A stretch of DNA of 64,000 nucleotides from Porphyridium purpureum (GCA_008690995.1 VRMN01000011.1:372001-436000), one strand, 5' to 3'; counted from the first letter of the stretch, positions 29,214-39,508 are shown. The notes: a model not told the origin generated them from the sequence alone. Numbers and translations: made by a program.

Positions 29214-31388
29214 ATGGATATGTACGGCTTGCACAGCACCGAAGAGCAAGCGGACGAACGCCGGCAAGAGCGCAACGAGTATGACAATGGCACGACGAGT
29301 ATTGCACAAAACGGCGGTGCCCAGGCGCACGGGACGGACGTTTTAGATCAGGAGCGGATGGATGATCAAGGATCTACGCCTGCGCCCGTTCATACCGGCA
29401 CATACTTGATTGATGCGATTAGGGAGCAGCTGGACATCGTTTGTTTCAGACCGGGTGGGCTCGAGCTTTTTGCGTCCGGGGCCGTTGTTGATCGGTCGAG
29501 TCTCTTGCACGCATTGGGCCCTTCCGTTTCGCTCGGCGCGGCTCACGCTGCTATCAAGGAGCGTATCAGTGAGCTACGGGCGCTGATGAACTATGTACAA
29601 GGCTTGCATGGGGCGAGCGAGGGTCGCGCGGATGTGCAGCAAAAGTACAATCGGGTCACGCGGATGCGGAAAGACCTTGCGAAGCAAAAGACGTTTCTCG
29701 TTGACGTCTCGAAAACGCTCAAGGGCGCGATCTCAAAGTGCCGCAAAGCGAGCACCAGTAAGGCTGGCGCCAAGTGGCAGAGGTTGGTGAATGGTCTCAA
29801 GGCGAGCGCTGAGAGCGCCAAGTGCGATATGATGGAGTACAGCAATTCAGACCATGAAATTGTGTACAATCTATTCGGAAAGAATTTCATCACAGACGTG
29901 TCCATCTCCAAGCCGTCAGGTGTATGCACAGCGTCATTTCGCGAGCTGCATGGAAGCGAGGAAATCATGGACGCCGTGCTCGACGCAGATCTGAAGATTT
30001 TGATTGAGACCTCTCAATTTGACAAACTGGGCACGGAATTGTCGCGCGTTGTGACGATTGAGTCACTTGAGGATCGCTTTGCCGGTAGTGATGGTGACGA
30101 TGGGACAGCCGAGGAAAGCGCTAAGCAGACACCAGCATCCTTTCCCGTGCGGTTTGCGCTCCGGGCGCTGATCGAAGACATTTTGATTATGTGCGATGCC
30201 GAAGAAGCTATGCTGTTGGGCAAGAAATCGAACTCTACGTGCGAGCGTCTATTCTTTGGGCACGGGCTCGTGCGGAAAGTGCTGTATGGGTTGAGGCTGC
30301 AGTACTTTGGCTCGGCGCTAGCTCATCTCGAGTTGCTTCCCGGCGGGCAGAAAAGGGAGCATCGACAAGACATCCTACTGCCGACGAAGTACGAGCCGTA
30401 CGAGTTGGTTGTCACTGTGCAGCAATCAACTCACCAGGGTAATATCCTTTTGCGAGGCTCGTGCCTACCCGCTCGGGACGCTGAACCCCCGACCGCAAGC
30501 GTGGATGAGACCAAATTACAATTACCGCTTGACTTCCAGTTCGGCATTTCGAGCTGTGCAAGCGCTGCGGATAACGAGAAGGGCGAGGTCGCTTTGGAGT
30601 ACGTATTGCTTTTGGAGCCACGCATTGCTGTAACGCTCGGTATCGCTCAAAAGCTTGAGGGCTTTGGACCCGGAACGGCGCCACACGCACTGAATGATAC
30701 GTTGAAAAACCCCTCCGTGCTCGCGGAGCGCTCGCATGTGACGCTACTTGACTTGCTGACGGAGTCACCGCCTCGCACGGAAGACGAGAAACACCAGTCA
30801 AGCCTAAACACCTATAGTGCCACCATCGCGCGGCCACAAGCAACAGAGCGCTTCCGTTTCTTCCAGCTTCGCGACAGTTTGTGCCCTGGGGTGCTGGTTT
30901 CACGCGTACCATTTTCCCACCCTGCGCAGCTAGCGCCGATTTTGCGGCTTTTGCGGCAGCAGCTGTTGTTCAACGAATTGTACCTCTCCTGCAGTTTGCT
31001 GCGCATCGGAGACGAGCTCAGCAAAGTTCCGTGGGTCGGCACAGATGGCGAGTTCTGCTCGCGAATAGGAGACTGCTCGATGGACAAGGTACTCTCGGTG
31101 GAAATTTGCGTGTTCCAAGCGCCCGAAGTGCTCGAGGCCACACTTCAGTCCGTGCGCTCGGGAGAGGAGCACGTCATTTCTCTAAGTGTGTATGTGGGCT
31201 TGAATGGCATGCTGACCGCGAAGTCAAGAACCCACAAACTGGTGCGAGAGCACCGAGCTCCTTGTGGGTTTCTTGAGACAAGTGTCGACGTTGAGTCTGG
31301 CGTGTCGGATGAGACAGTCACGACTTTACTAGTTTCGTGCCGAAGTATCCCGCTTGTACTTCATCATATTCTTGTGAACGCGCGATAG
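29214..31388 (+). CDS. Mediator complex subunit 1 (MED1)-like protein
   Basis: 724 residues from ATG 29214. The best evidence is the carboxyl block PGVLVSRVPFSHPAQLAPILRLLRQQLLFNELYLSC, which follows the MED1 pattern of a V..I/V.F.HP......L.L.R.Q...N.L..SC segment. It is followed by a region matching the order of strands in the MED1 middle domain and a closing S.PLVLHHI resembling the S.PV.MRAI of animal MED1. The amino part (YSNSDHEIVYNLFGKNFITDVSISKPSG) fits the first MED1 strand pair. There is no long Ser-rich tail, unlike animals. Its expected role is linking activators to RNA polymerase II. Identification is by pattern only. Confidence 0.55.
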   Translation: MDMYGLHSTEEQADERRQERNEYDNGTTSIAQNGGAQAHGTDVLDQERMDDQGSTPAPVHTGTYLIDAIREQLDIVCFRPGGLELFASGAVVDRSSLLHALGPSVSLGAAHAAIKERISELRALMNYVQGLHGASEGRADVQQKYNRVTRMRKDLAKQKTFLVDVSKTLKGAISKCRKASTSKAGAKWQRLVNGLKASAESAKCDMMEYSNSDHEIVYNLFGKNFITDVSISKPSGVCTASFRELHGSEEIMDAVLDADLKILIETSQFDKLGTELSRVVTIESLEDRFAGSDGDDGTAEESAKQTPASFPVRFALRALIEDILIMCDAEEAMLLGKKSNSTCERLFFGHGLVRKVLYGLRLQYFGSALAHLELLPGGQKREHRQDILLPTKYEPYELVVTVQQSTHQGNILLRGSCLPARDAEPPTASVDETKLQLPLDFQFGISSCASAADNEKGEVALEYVLLLEPRIAVTLGIAQKLEGFGPGTAPHALNDTLKNPSVLAERSHVTLLDLLTESPPRTEDEKHQSSLNTYSATIARPQATERFRFFQLRDSLCPGVLVSRVPFSHPAQLAPILRLLRQQLLFNELYLSCSLLRIGDELSKVPWVGTDGEFCSRIGDCSMDKVLSVEICVFQAPEVLEATLQSVRSGEEHVISLSVYVGLNGMLTAKSRTHKLVREHRAPCGFLETSVDVESGVSDETVTTLLVSCRSIPLVLHHILVNAR

Positions 31389-31467
31389 TGCGTACCAGGG
31401 CAACGTAAAAGTGAAAGATATCTTCGTCTCTCTCTCGCTCGCTCGCTCTTCGTACCTGAGAACTGAT

Positions 31468-32601
31468 TTACTTGAGCGCCATCAGTTTTTCAAGTACCAT
31501 GTCATCTGTCGAGAAATCATTCTTCAGCTTGCCCGCTTTTTGCTTGTGGACGAAGTCGTTTGAGTACGAGTCCTTCAGTCCCGCCTGAATATTGTACTCA
31601 ACGGTCCAGTCGAGGTCGCTCAGCGCGTTTCGCGGACTGGTGAAAAAGTGCACGGGGCGACATGGGAAAGCCTTCTTTTTGCCAAAGTCGAACTCCTTCG
31701 GGTTGTAGTGCACGATTTCGACTGCATCCGGATCTAAGCCCATAGCCGTTGCACATGCCTTCACCATGCCGTCGAATGTGATGGCTTGCTCGTCTTGAAT
31801 GTTGTAGACTTTGCCGATCGCTTTGGGATTGCCCAGGCACGCGCTCATGGCCTTTGCCAGATCCATTACGTGCCCCAGGCCAGTCAAGTGTTGTCCGTGG
31901 CCTGGAACCGGAACCGGGCGCCCCGCCGCAAGACGTTCAAAGAACCACTGCTCCAGTGGGTTGTAATTGAGCGCACCATAAATATACGTCGGTCGGATGG
32001 CCGTGTAAGGCATGCCGGACTGTTTGAGGAACGTTTCCGTGTCGAGCTTGCCTTTGTGTCGGCTTTTCAAGTCCACGGCGTCCGTTTCCAAGTGCGGCAT
32101 GATATCAGACTTAGCATACACTCCTGCGGACGACATGTAAATGTACTGCTCAATTTTGCCGTTGAATAGGTCAATCAACGGTTTCGAATCCGCCAACTCG
32201 CGCCCGTTATTGTCGAAAATTGCGTCGAAAGTCTCTCCCTTCAAGAGCTCGGTCATCTGCGCCGCGTCCGTACGATCGCCCACAATCACCGACGTGTTCT
32301 TGTTGCGCGCTTCGAACTGCGCTTGCGTCTCGCCCGGTACCATCAACGACTTGTCACCTACGGGCTTACTCCCCCGATTAAACAGCACCACTTCATGCCC
32401 GGCGTCCGCCAACACCTTGGTCAGATACAAACCACTGAACCTCGTTCCGCCAATCACCAGCACGCGTTTCTTATCTCCTGCAGCCATCATCACAACCTGT
32501 GGTCGACGCTGCGTGCTGATCCCTCGCGCAGGTGCTCTTCCCGCAGGACTCGTAACGCGTGGGGCATGGCCACCAACAGACCCAACAAACGCCGCCACCA
32601 T
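31468..32601 (-). CDS. CSP41B: CSP41b-like NAD-binding RNA-associated protein, plastid
   Basis: 377 residues from ATG 32601. Atypical short-chain dehydrogenase/epimerase-fold protein. In plants CSP41b binds plastid stem-loop RNAs and supports plastid transcription and translation. Visible: the Rossmann motif VLVIGGTRFSGLYLTKVL, FNRGSKP, IVGDRTDAAQ, YMSSAGVY, IRPTYIYG, and a PVPVPGHGQHLTGLGHVMDLA region typical of CSP41-type epimerase relatives. About 45 leading residues (MVAAFVGSVGGHAPRVTS...) are basic and Ser/Ala-rich, like a transit peptide. It converges with the MED1-like gene, 79 bases between the two stops. Confidence 0.88.
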   Translation of the reverse strand: MVAAFVGSVGGHAPRVTSPAGRAPARGISTQRRPQVVMMAAGDKKRVLVIGGTRFSGLYLTKVLADAGHEVVLFNRGSKPVGDKSLMVPGETQAQFEARNKNTSVIVGDRTDAAQMTELLKGETFDAIFDNNGRELADSKPLIDLFNGKIEQYIYMSSAGVYAKSDIMPHLETDAVDLKSRHKGKLDTETFLKQSGMPYTAIRPTYIYGALNYNPLEQWFFERLAAGRPVPVPGHGQHLTGLGHVMDLAKAMSACLGNPKAIGKVYNIQDEQAITFDGMVKACATAMGLDPDAVEIVHYNPKEFDFGKKKAFPCRPVHFFTSPRNALSDLDWTVEYNIQAGLKDSYSNDFVHKQKAGKLKNDFSTDDMVLEKLMALK

Positions 32602-33420
32602 CTTCGCACCACCCCGGTCTAGTCTGCCGCTTCGGCTCAACGCTCAGCTTTCCTGAATCCTTCACACCTCTTGCCACCACAACATCTACTCTCTCTCTCT
32701 CTCTCTGTGGGTCTCTTCTCTTCTCTTCGCTTCTCTCTACGCCTCAAACCTCGAGCTCAGCAACCGGAAAAATCTCATTCCGACTGCATCAACAGCTGTC
32801 ATCTTCAAAACTTGAGCAATGACACATGTCATCTTTGTGCCTGATCACAGCCCTGAAAGATGTCCTTTGCATCTTTAGAGTATTATAATCATGACAAGTC
32901 ATTTTTAAGACGTTCAAAGATGCAAAAGACAATTTTAAAGATGCCAAAACTATTTAAAGATGTTGTCATCATTCAGTTTCGGTGTCGGTTTTGGTTTCCG
33001 TTCTCTGCGGGTCCATTGTGTTGGCTGTTGAACGGGAGCAGCTGGGTGGAAGTGGATGGAATGGAGGTGGTCGTGGATTCTCAAATACAGGCCACGGAAT
33101 GGGTTCTGTGGAGACTTGAAGATGAAAGCGACGCGCCTCTGCTTGCTTGAATGCGGCTGTGGTCTCGATCATGGTCTTTGGAACTTGTGATTCGGCGACG
33201 AGCTTCTGTATTCGTGCTTCGTGCGCGTGTCTCGAAAGAACAGGAAGACAGGGCAGACAGAGGGTATCATTCTTCATAATATTCAATAAAGTATCTCAGC
33301 GTGTATTACTCTAACGACTCTGTGCGCTGCTCATGGGCGAGTGAAAAGGAAAAATGCTGGACGGGCCCGGTGGACCTGTCTGCCAATGTGACTCGGTGCC
33401 GAGACAAGCTCTGAGATCTT
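32602..33420. promoter_or_regulatory. CSP41b upstream region with CT run and clustered AAAGATG motifs
   Basis: About 820 bases without a gene. It contains a CT dinucleotide run (about 32688-32706) and, from 32830 to 32962, an unusually AT-rich patch with six copies of AAAGATG/CATCTTT on both strands. The position suits a CSP41b promoter or enhancer. The remainder is the 3' flank of the first TALE gene. Confidence 0.5.
32830..32962. repeat. Cluster of six AAAGATG/CATCTTT heptamers
   Basis: Exact copies at 32830-32836 and 32870-32876 (CATCTTT) and at 32856-32862, 32916-32922, 32937-32943 and 32956-32962 (AAAGATG). Several are followed by TGT/TGC and preceded by TTTA or TTCA. The patch is much more AT-rich than its flanks. 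Confidence 0.8.
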
Positions 33421-34476
33421 TCAATATTCCGAACTGAAAACGCTCTCTGAACTGGTTTCCATTCCATGGTGAGGTCTTTTGCGTCCCCTGCGAGTTTCGC
33501 GAATGTCCTTGTCGAGAACCAATGCTCGTTCAGGGCAAATAAACGCGACGAGCGGCTTCCAGAAGCGCATGCGAATATTTATGAACCAATTCGCCACCTG
33601 TGTTTCGCTCAGTCCCGTCTGCCGGGCGAGACTTTTCTTTTCGGCTTTGGTCGGGTACGGCTTCAGAATGTGATCGAACAGCCACAGCCGAAGCTTATTC
33701 GAGCTATGGAGGTCAATGTTGCTCTTGGTGCTTCGGAAGAGCAGCTGATGGACATTTGAAGCCCTCATCTTCATGGCGTGCGAAATATACAGGCGAATGA
33801 GCGTTTGTCGAGCACGCAAGAATGCCTTGACGACTTCGCCCTCGCGTTCGCGAGCCTCCAGCTCGGGAACGAGCCGAAATTTGCTCTGCAGCTCAAGTTC
33901 ATGTGAAACGATTGAGGTATATATCTCGCAGCGCTGGCGAAGCGCGTGAAGCTTTTCTAGTAGCTCCTGTAAGCGCGGATCGTCCGACACGTCAAAGAGC
34001 GTCGCATGAGCCAGCTCTTCTGCGCTGGCGTCCGACCCACTCGCTGGTGCTCGCGTTCTTTTCCCATGCAGCTTTTGTTTGACTAGAAGTTGAACATCCT
34101 CATCTGTGGCAGGATACTCAAGTCGCCGCACATCATCTTGAATGGCGTACGGGAACGCACGAGACTCAATGCTCCCGCGAACAAGAGAGAGCACGTCCGG
34201 CCTGCGTGCGACGCGCTCTTCAAATCTATCGATACTTTCACGTGGCGGCAAGACCACGACACGCAACGGAAGCCTTCGTTGCTCGTGAGGAATTCTCCCG
34301 TGGCACGAACCACTCGTGCTGCTGGCCGACTGCGCCACCGCCATTTTCGAATCCCTCTTTGTTGGGCTGCGGGTTCGTGCACAGAGTTGGGAGCCACGGT
34401 GGTACAACACGACAACCTCAAGACTCAGCTCCGCAACCTTGTGCTCCTTTCCAAGACCGGCACAATCCTGCCCCAT
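33421..34476 (-). CDS. TALE-class homeodomain transcription factor A
   Basis: 351 residues from ATG 34476 (ATG 34344 is a plausible shorter start). The homeodomain, encoded about 33540-33700, has the three-residue PYP loop extension of the TALE class ([15 protein letters not shown]), a second helix [12 protein letters not shown] and a complete recognition helix [12 protein letters not shown] with Trp, Phe, Asn and Arg in the expected places. Upstream are a Lys/Arg-rich stretch and an [15 protein letters not shown] segment shared with the neighbouring TALE gene. Green-algal and plant TALE proteins (KNOX/BELL) act as heterodimers controlling the haploid-diploid switch. The role here is unproven. 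Confidence 0.9.
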   Translation of the reverse strand: MGQDCAGLGKEHKVAELSLEVVVLYHRGSQLCARTRSPTKRDSKMAVAQSASSTSGSCHGRIPHEQRRLPLRVVVLPPRESIDRFEERVARRPDVLSLVRGSIESRAFPYAIQDDVRRLEYPATDEDVQLLVKQKLHGKRTRAPASGSDASAEELAHATLFDVSDDPRLQELLEKLHALRQRCEIYTSIVSHELELQSKFRLVPELEAREREGEVVKAFLRARQTLIRLYISHAMKMRASNVHQLLFRSTKSNIDLHSSNKLRLWLFDHILKPYPTKAEKKSLARQTGLSETQVANWFINIRMRFWKPLVAFICPERALVLDKDIRETRRGRKRPHHGMETSSESVFSSEY

Positions 34477-35064
34477 CTGCGGACGCGGCCTTGCGACCTG
34501 AATAAATACCTCCAATCCACCGAGCAGTCTTCAATCAGATTCGGGAATAAAACCAACAGCGGCCAAGTTGTCACCCATCACTCTATCCCATTGAATTCAG
34601 TGGCGCTTATGATGCGGTCCAACCTACTCCGTGGATCGATAGGGGAAACGGCGTTGCGTTTCCAAACCATGCGTCGCCTGTTCCAGTGAGTGCTTCCGGC
34701 GTGTCGACACGAAAACACATGGAGTCTTCTTCTCTGGAATCATGATCCAACCTTCGTCCAAAACCATTGATGTGAGTATTTAAGTAGAAGAAGAATGACG
34801 GAAGCAGAGACAGATGCCGTCTCTCGGTACATACGTGTGTGACGCTCTGGATAAGAGCACCTTCTGTGTTCTGCTATTCACCTGCAGTGATGTCGTGGAC
34901 CAAATGGTGCGATAAATTCGGGCATCCACGACAGAGGGCGCCCTAAATTCATACAAAAGCCAACGAGAAAGGTCCGAGCTCAACACGCATGGCTCACAAA
35001 TGAATTTGGACAGACATTCGCGAGCACGAAACAGACCATGCTTCTCATATTTGACACCTACATA
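34477..35064. other. Spacer between the two TALE genes
   Basis: About 590 bases upstream of TALE A and downstream of TALE B. Should hold the TALE A promoter. No gene seen. Confidence 0.35.
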
Positions 35065-35943
35065 TTAAGAAGAGTCCTCCGAAGGGCTCAGGTCATGTTC
35101 ATTAAATGAAATATCCTCAGGCAGAGCAGCGTCTGCGCCACATATGCACTCTGTCAGCTGCCTCCAACCGCGTGAACGGCGGTTCATGCACCAATCTTTG
35201 ATTTGTTTCTCTTTCAGGTTTGTGGCCGTGCACAAGCGCTCAAGCTCAACTTCATCGGGGTAAGGCTTGGTGATGTGCTCAAAGAACCACGTGCTCAGCA
35301 CCCGATGCGTTTCCTCTGAGAATTGGTTCTCCGAGCGGCGTTTCGGATGAAAATCAAATTGTCGGTGAAAGAACTCTTTATGCCATTTGGCCAGCTGCAT
35401 GATGCGCACTCGCTCAGCACGGCAAATGGCTGTGATCCTGTTGTGCCAGAACATCACTTCTACCTTTGACACAGGCCGGAACTCGCGCTGCGCGCAGATT
35501 TCATGCTGTACCTTTTTCATCCACTTGCCATGGACTTCTCTCAGGCGCTGCAGGACGTTTCGGATCTGTTGGAAAACCGCTCGCTCGCTGTAACCTTCCT
35601 CGACAGTGGCGTCGTCCTCGGGCAGACTCCTGTGATCGGCATCATCTGCCGGATACTCGAGCTTCGACAGGGGCACTGTATATTCTCCCCTCTCTTTTCG
35701 TCGCTCTGTTTCATCAGCAAGAAGTGTCCGGGCCTTTCTCAGGAGATTTGACCTCTGTCTGACAGATGCCTCAACGTCTTCAAGCTCCGCTCGGCTCGGG
35801 GGACCATCCAAATCGTCCAAAACAGGATCAATCCAGCCATCATCCAGTGCAGTCTGATCCTTCAGCTCATCACCCTCGTCAAAATAAGTATGCAGAAGCG
35901 GTTGTGGCGGCACTATCGAGAGGAACATGTGTTCCTGGTCCAT
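35065..35943 (-). CDS. TALE-class homeodomain transcription factor B (diverged)
   Basis: 292 residues from ATG 35943. The homeodomain, encoded about 35150-35330, carries the PYP extension (FFEHITKPYPDEVELE), second helix LCTATNLKEKQI and recognition helix KDWCMNRRSRGW. The key Asn and Arg are kept, but the usual Phe after Trp is Cys. A long coiled-coil-like helical region precedes it (ERAVFQQIRNVLQRLREVHGKW). SKLEYPADDADHRSL parallels the LEYPA.D.D segment of TALE A, so both genes look like descendants of one duplication. Divergent from the SET-domain gene, about 180 bases between starts. Confidence 0.85.
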   Translation of the reverse strand: MDQEHMFLSIVPPQPLLHTYFDEGDELKDQTALDDGWIDPVLDDLDGPPSRAELEDVEASVRQRSNLLRKARTLLADETERRKERGEYTVPLSKLEYPADDADHRSLPEDDATVEEGYSERAVFQQIRNVLQRLREVHGKWMKKVQHEICAQREFRPVSKVEVMFWHNRITAICRAERVRIMQLAKWHKEFFHRQFDFHPKRRSENQFSEETHRVLSTWFFEHITKPYPDEVELERLCTATNLKEKQIKDWCMNRRSRGWRQLTECICGADAALPEDISFNEHDLSPSEDSS

Positions 35944-36122
35944 TCTTCCCGCAAGCCGGTGTAGCAATGTGCGAATCGCCCAAGCGCCAGACGCAAATCC
36001 CGCCAGTGCGAGCCCGGCACAACTTGCGGACTCATTTTATACTACCCGCACGCCACGCGGCAGCACGCGCGGTGCGCCAGTCCGTCCTCATCCAACATCT
36101 CGCCCCACCGTCAGCGCGCATC

Positions 36123-36839
36123 ATGCGCGTTTCGACCCTTTCGATTTCGACCTGTGGCTTACCCCGCTACGAAAGGGCACGCCATTCAACATTTGAAGCA
36201 CTGGCGAGCGAACGGCAGACCGCTTGCCGGACGGCTGCCATGGCAGGCGAAGAGTCGAGCGCGTCGGTCAAAGTACGTGGCGGCGAATGGCCCAGTCACG
36301 TCGTGTTTTCTTCGGACTATGTGTGGAATGCGTGTGTACGCGAAAGCGACCTATTCGCGAAATACAAGGTGACGAAACGAGTGCGTCTTCGCGGCGCTTG
36401 CAACAAAGTCCGAGTGACAAAGATTGAAGAGCAAACGCACCCGGCGTGCGGGCAGTTTGGATTATGCGCGGCTGCCAAGCTGACACCGGGCGAGCATGTG
36501 ATCGATTACGTTGGTCTAGTGACTCTTTCTGGAAACGAAGACAAAACGTCAGACTACACTGTCGAGTTTGGTGAGCTCAGCGAGTTGTGCGTCGATAGTA
36601 ACCGCATTGGCAATGAAGCTCGCTTCTGCAATGATTTCCGAAACACTGGGAGGAAACCGAATGTCGAGTTCAGACTCTACGTGGACGAGGCAGGGGATGC
36701 ACGGCTCGGCATTTTCGTATTGGGCAGTCTTAAGAAACCTCTGCCGAAGGGTACGGAACTGCTCATTAGCTATGGGAAGGGCTATTGGACCGCGCGCCTA
36801 GGGAGCCTGGATTTCGTCGAAAAGCACCCTGAGCATTGA
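36123..36839 (+). CDS. SET-domain protein (putative lysine methyltransferase)
   Basis: 238 residues from ATG 36123, or 199 from ATG 36240 (MAGEESSAS). The compact SET domain reads GLCAAAKLTPGEHVIDYVG, SDYTVEF, the cofactor/substrate motif GNEARFCNDFRNTG (family form RFxNHS/C), NVEFRLYVDE, LGIFVLGSLKKPLPKGTELLISYGKGYW (family ELxxDY/SYG). The classic NH is ND here. A central SET-I insert is minimal and there is no post-SET Cys cluster. Likely a small nuclear or cytosolic protein methyltransferase; substrate unknown. The extra 39 residues from 36123 are basic and could be an organelle leader. Confidence 0.8.
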   Translation: MRVSTLSISTCGLPRYERARHSTFEALASERQTACRTAAMAGEESSASVKVRGGEWPSHVVFSSDYVWNACVRESDLFAKYKVTKRVRLRGACNKVRVTKIEEQTHPACGQFGLCAAAKLTPGEHVIDYVGLVTLSGNEDKTSDYTVEFGELSELCVDSNRIGNEARFCNDFRNTGRKPNVEFRLYVDEAGDARLGIFVLGSLKKPLPKGTELLISYGKGYWTARLGSLDFVEKHPEH

Positions 36840-36873
36840 GCGCAAGAAAAGGATACTCGATTCCTCATGTATG

Positions 36874-37016
36874 TCACGACTTGTGTTGGATGCCGTACAG
36901 TTCATACACAAACTTGCGAGCCAGCTGGTAACCTTCTGCATACCCAATAGCGTAAGCAATATCTTCGTCACTGCGGACGTTTGTCAGGGGATCTGTAGCT
37001 TTAGCTGTAGCTGTAG

Positions 37017-37049
<33 letters not shown>

Positions 37050-38964
37050 ACGTGCGCTCGAGTGATTCAGAGCACATTGCAGTCTCAGGCGCGTCGTGCA
37101 CAGGCACGACAGAACCAGACGCCGGAGGCACGGCGGCGCCGATATTTAGAACGCGTGCAAACTCAGGGTCGTGGAGGATGGTTTCAGAAGAGCACGTAAA
37201 GTCAAGGTCATGCAGTGCGAAACCGAGGATGCGCTCCAAGCCCCGCACAAAGTGCGCGTCTGCTGCGCACGTCGGGTCATAAATGAGCACGGACTGCCCC
37301 TCCGACCCGAACCGACCTGCTCGGCCGACGCGGTGCATGTATGTCTCAACATCTGGTGGCAAGTCAGCATGCACTACAAGGCGACAGTCCACAAAGTCCG
37401 CACCACGCGCAAGCAAGTCGGACGCAACAAGAAAGCGCAGCGTACCTGCGGCAAACTCGTTGAAAACCGTGACTCGCTGATCAAAGGTGACGTCACCCCG
37501 GGTAAATCCCACACGCTCGGCGAGCGTTTCGCTCAAGAAATCAGCTAGACGCCTTGCGAGCCGAGCGCGATTGCAGAAAATAAGACATTGCCCACCCGGT
37601 GCCAAGCGATCCGCCGTGAAGCTGATCCTGCTGGCCCTCTCATCACCGTCTCGAGTTTTGCATCGGGCCAGGCCGAGCAGTACAAGCAGCACTGCGTCTT
37701 CGATGGCGCCTGAATCAGATGCGCCTTCCACCTGTAGTGCAGCATGCATGATGGGCGTCGTGTCCGAGAGAGGTCCTGTGTTCTCCTGCTGCGATTGCAA
37801 GATTCCGGCCTGGTGTCGTAGTGACGTGTCGGTCATCTCCAGGAAGAGCGGTTCGCGCATCCACTTCCGCAAGTGAACCAAATCTTGCGGAAGCAGCGTG
37901 GCCGAGAACGCAATTTTTTGAATGGGCTGTGTGCCGATGCACAGGCGAAGGAGCGTCTCGACGTCTGTTCGCATGTTCTTCTCAAAGAGTTTGTCTGCTT
38001 CATCCAGGATAAGCAGTTTGAGACGTGCGAAAGAAAGCGAAGGACGCTGCACTGGACGAGGCCGACCATCTGGCCTCCCTTTCCGACTCTGTGAAAGTAC
38101 ATCATTATTTGCATGGAGCGCAGCCGCCAGGCGACCGGGAGTTCCTACCACAAGTAGAGCCGAGCTTGCAGCGTGCGATTCGGTCAGCTCGCTACCAATC
38201 TGCAGTCCTCCAATAAAGCATGCCACAGCTACCGACACGTCTGGAAGTTGCTTGCACAACTCGCGTGCGAGCGAGTACGTCTGGATAGCGAGTTCGCGGC
38301 CTGGGCACAGAATCAGGGCAGTTGGGACCGCGACCTGCCCAGTTGTTGTCATGGCGTCGCCTTGCACGACGTGGCGCTCACCAAGCGCATGCTGTAGCGC
38401 AAGTAGAACAAACGCGAGCGTCTTCCCGCTGCCCGTGGGCGCACGCACGATCACATCTCCTCCTTGCTGGGCTACGCGAATAAAGTGCTTCTGCACATTC
38501 GCAATCGCGGAGTAACCCAGCTGAATGGTGGCCTGCAGAAGGTCGGGTCGTAGGTTCATTCCGCTGATCGGCTCAATGCTTTGATACGACGCCAGTTCAT
38601 GCGACTGTGGTCCGATTTCGCTTTCACGCCCCACAGTGCGGTTGGCGTTCGAAATTCCACACCGTAACAGTTCCACACCAAGACCTTGCACGTAGCTTTC
38701 CAAGTCCGCATCCGCGCCGCCACTTCTCTCCCTCGCGCGTACGATCTCATCCAGCGTATACACACATCTCGCAGACGAGCCTCCAGTCACTGCTGCTTCG
38801 AAGCGAAGATCGTGCGAGACTTTTCCATGGAGCTCGTCACCCGGCGTGTCGCATTCATGCCCCCACTTCTCTCTGTCTTCATACGCGCATCTGACAGAGC
38901 GCACGTATTCCTGCGCGAATGCGACGTCAGCTTCCAGCTCTAAGCGCCATGCTTCTCCACTCAT
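36874..38964 (-). CDS. DEAD-box ATP-dependent RNA helicase
   Basis: 696 residues. All helicase motifs are present in order: APTGSGKT (I), PGRELA (Ia, PTRELA variant), TPGR (Ib), DEAD (II), SAT (III), LIFCNRA (IV), ARGAD (V) and HRVGRAGR (VI). The amino extension of about 150 residues is acidic and unlike known subfamilies; a Q-motif is weak. The insert after motif III and the post-core region vaguely recall DDX20/Gemin3, but this is not firm. A TA dipeptide repeat near the carboxyl end is encoded by a GCTGTC hexamer repeat at 36993-37049 (plus-strand reading). Exact RNA target unknown. Confidence 0.88.
36993..37049. repeat. GCTGTA/GCTGTC hexanucleotide repeat in helicase gene
   Basis: About nine hexamer units in frame on the minus strand, coding an alternating Thr-Ala run just before the final conserved helix of the helicase. 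Length variation would not shift the frame. Confidence 0.85.
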
Positions 38965-39127
38965 CTGCTCTGTAAGACTTGCTCCACCCAGTCACTGCAA
39001 CTCGGTCTTGTCGCGTTTGAGAGGTGTGTCACTGGCTGGGACGAAGGAGCAAGGACGTGTCTGGCGTAGGCGACGGAGGAGCACGAGATTGGGGGGAGGG
39101 CGTGAGGGACAGAGTAGGAGAGGGAGG

Positions 39128-39508
39128 ATGGCGGCGTCATCTTCGAACAAGAATCCGGATACAAACCGATGGATCAAGAAGTTTGAGAATGATGGCGTGG
39201 AGGTGAAGGACAAGTCGGCAGTGGTGAAATCGCAGGCCGACACATACGGGCGCATCGTGCAGGACCAGTCCGCACGTGACGCGCTGAACAAGCAGTTTGC
39301 AAAAGAGGTCGAGCCGTCCGTCGAGGAAATCGTTCAGACCATTGCGGTAATGCGCGTGGTGGATACGAGCGATGTCGCCGTGCTGCAAGGGATTTTGGAT
39401 GAGAAGCTGAAGGAAAAGGAGCGCATTATGGCGGAAGCCGGTGCGCTCGCTCTAAAGCTGGATCAAGCCATCCTGGCTCTGGAAGCATCGCTTCAAGCTG
39501 CAAATTAG
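39128..39508 (+). CDS. Small coiled-coil protein, function unknown
   Basis: 126 residues from ATG 39128. After a short Ser-rich start (MAASSSNKNPDTNRW) it is nearly all predicted helix with heptad spacing, especially the last 45 residues (LQGILDEKLKEKERIMAEAGALALKLDQAI). Charged and highly soluble, with no signal peptide or membrane segment. Its size and helical character recall prefoldin- or cofactor-A-like chaperones, but no motif proves this. Divergent from the helicase gene, 163 bases apart, so they may share a promoter. Confidence 0.65.
   Translation: MAASSSNKNPDTNRWIKKFENDGVEVKDKSAVVKSQADTYGRIVQDQSARDALNKQFAKEVEPSVEEIVQTIAVMRVVDTSDVAVLQGILDEKLKEKERIMAEAGALALKLDQAILALEASLQAAN

Noticed and set aside
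35766-36122. Upstream extension of the SET-domain frame
   Set aside because: It overlaps the TALE B coding region on the other strand and reads as Pro/Arg/His-rich filler; ATG 36123 or 36240 is preferred.
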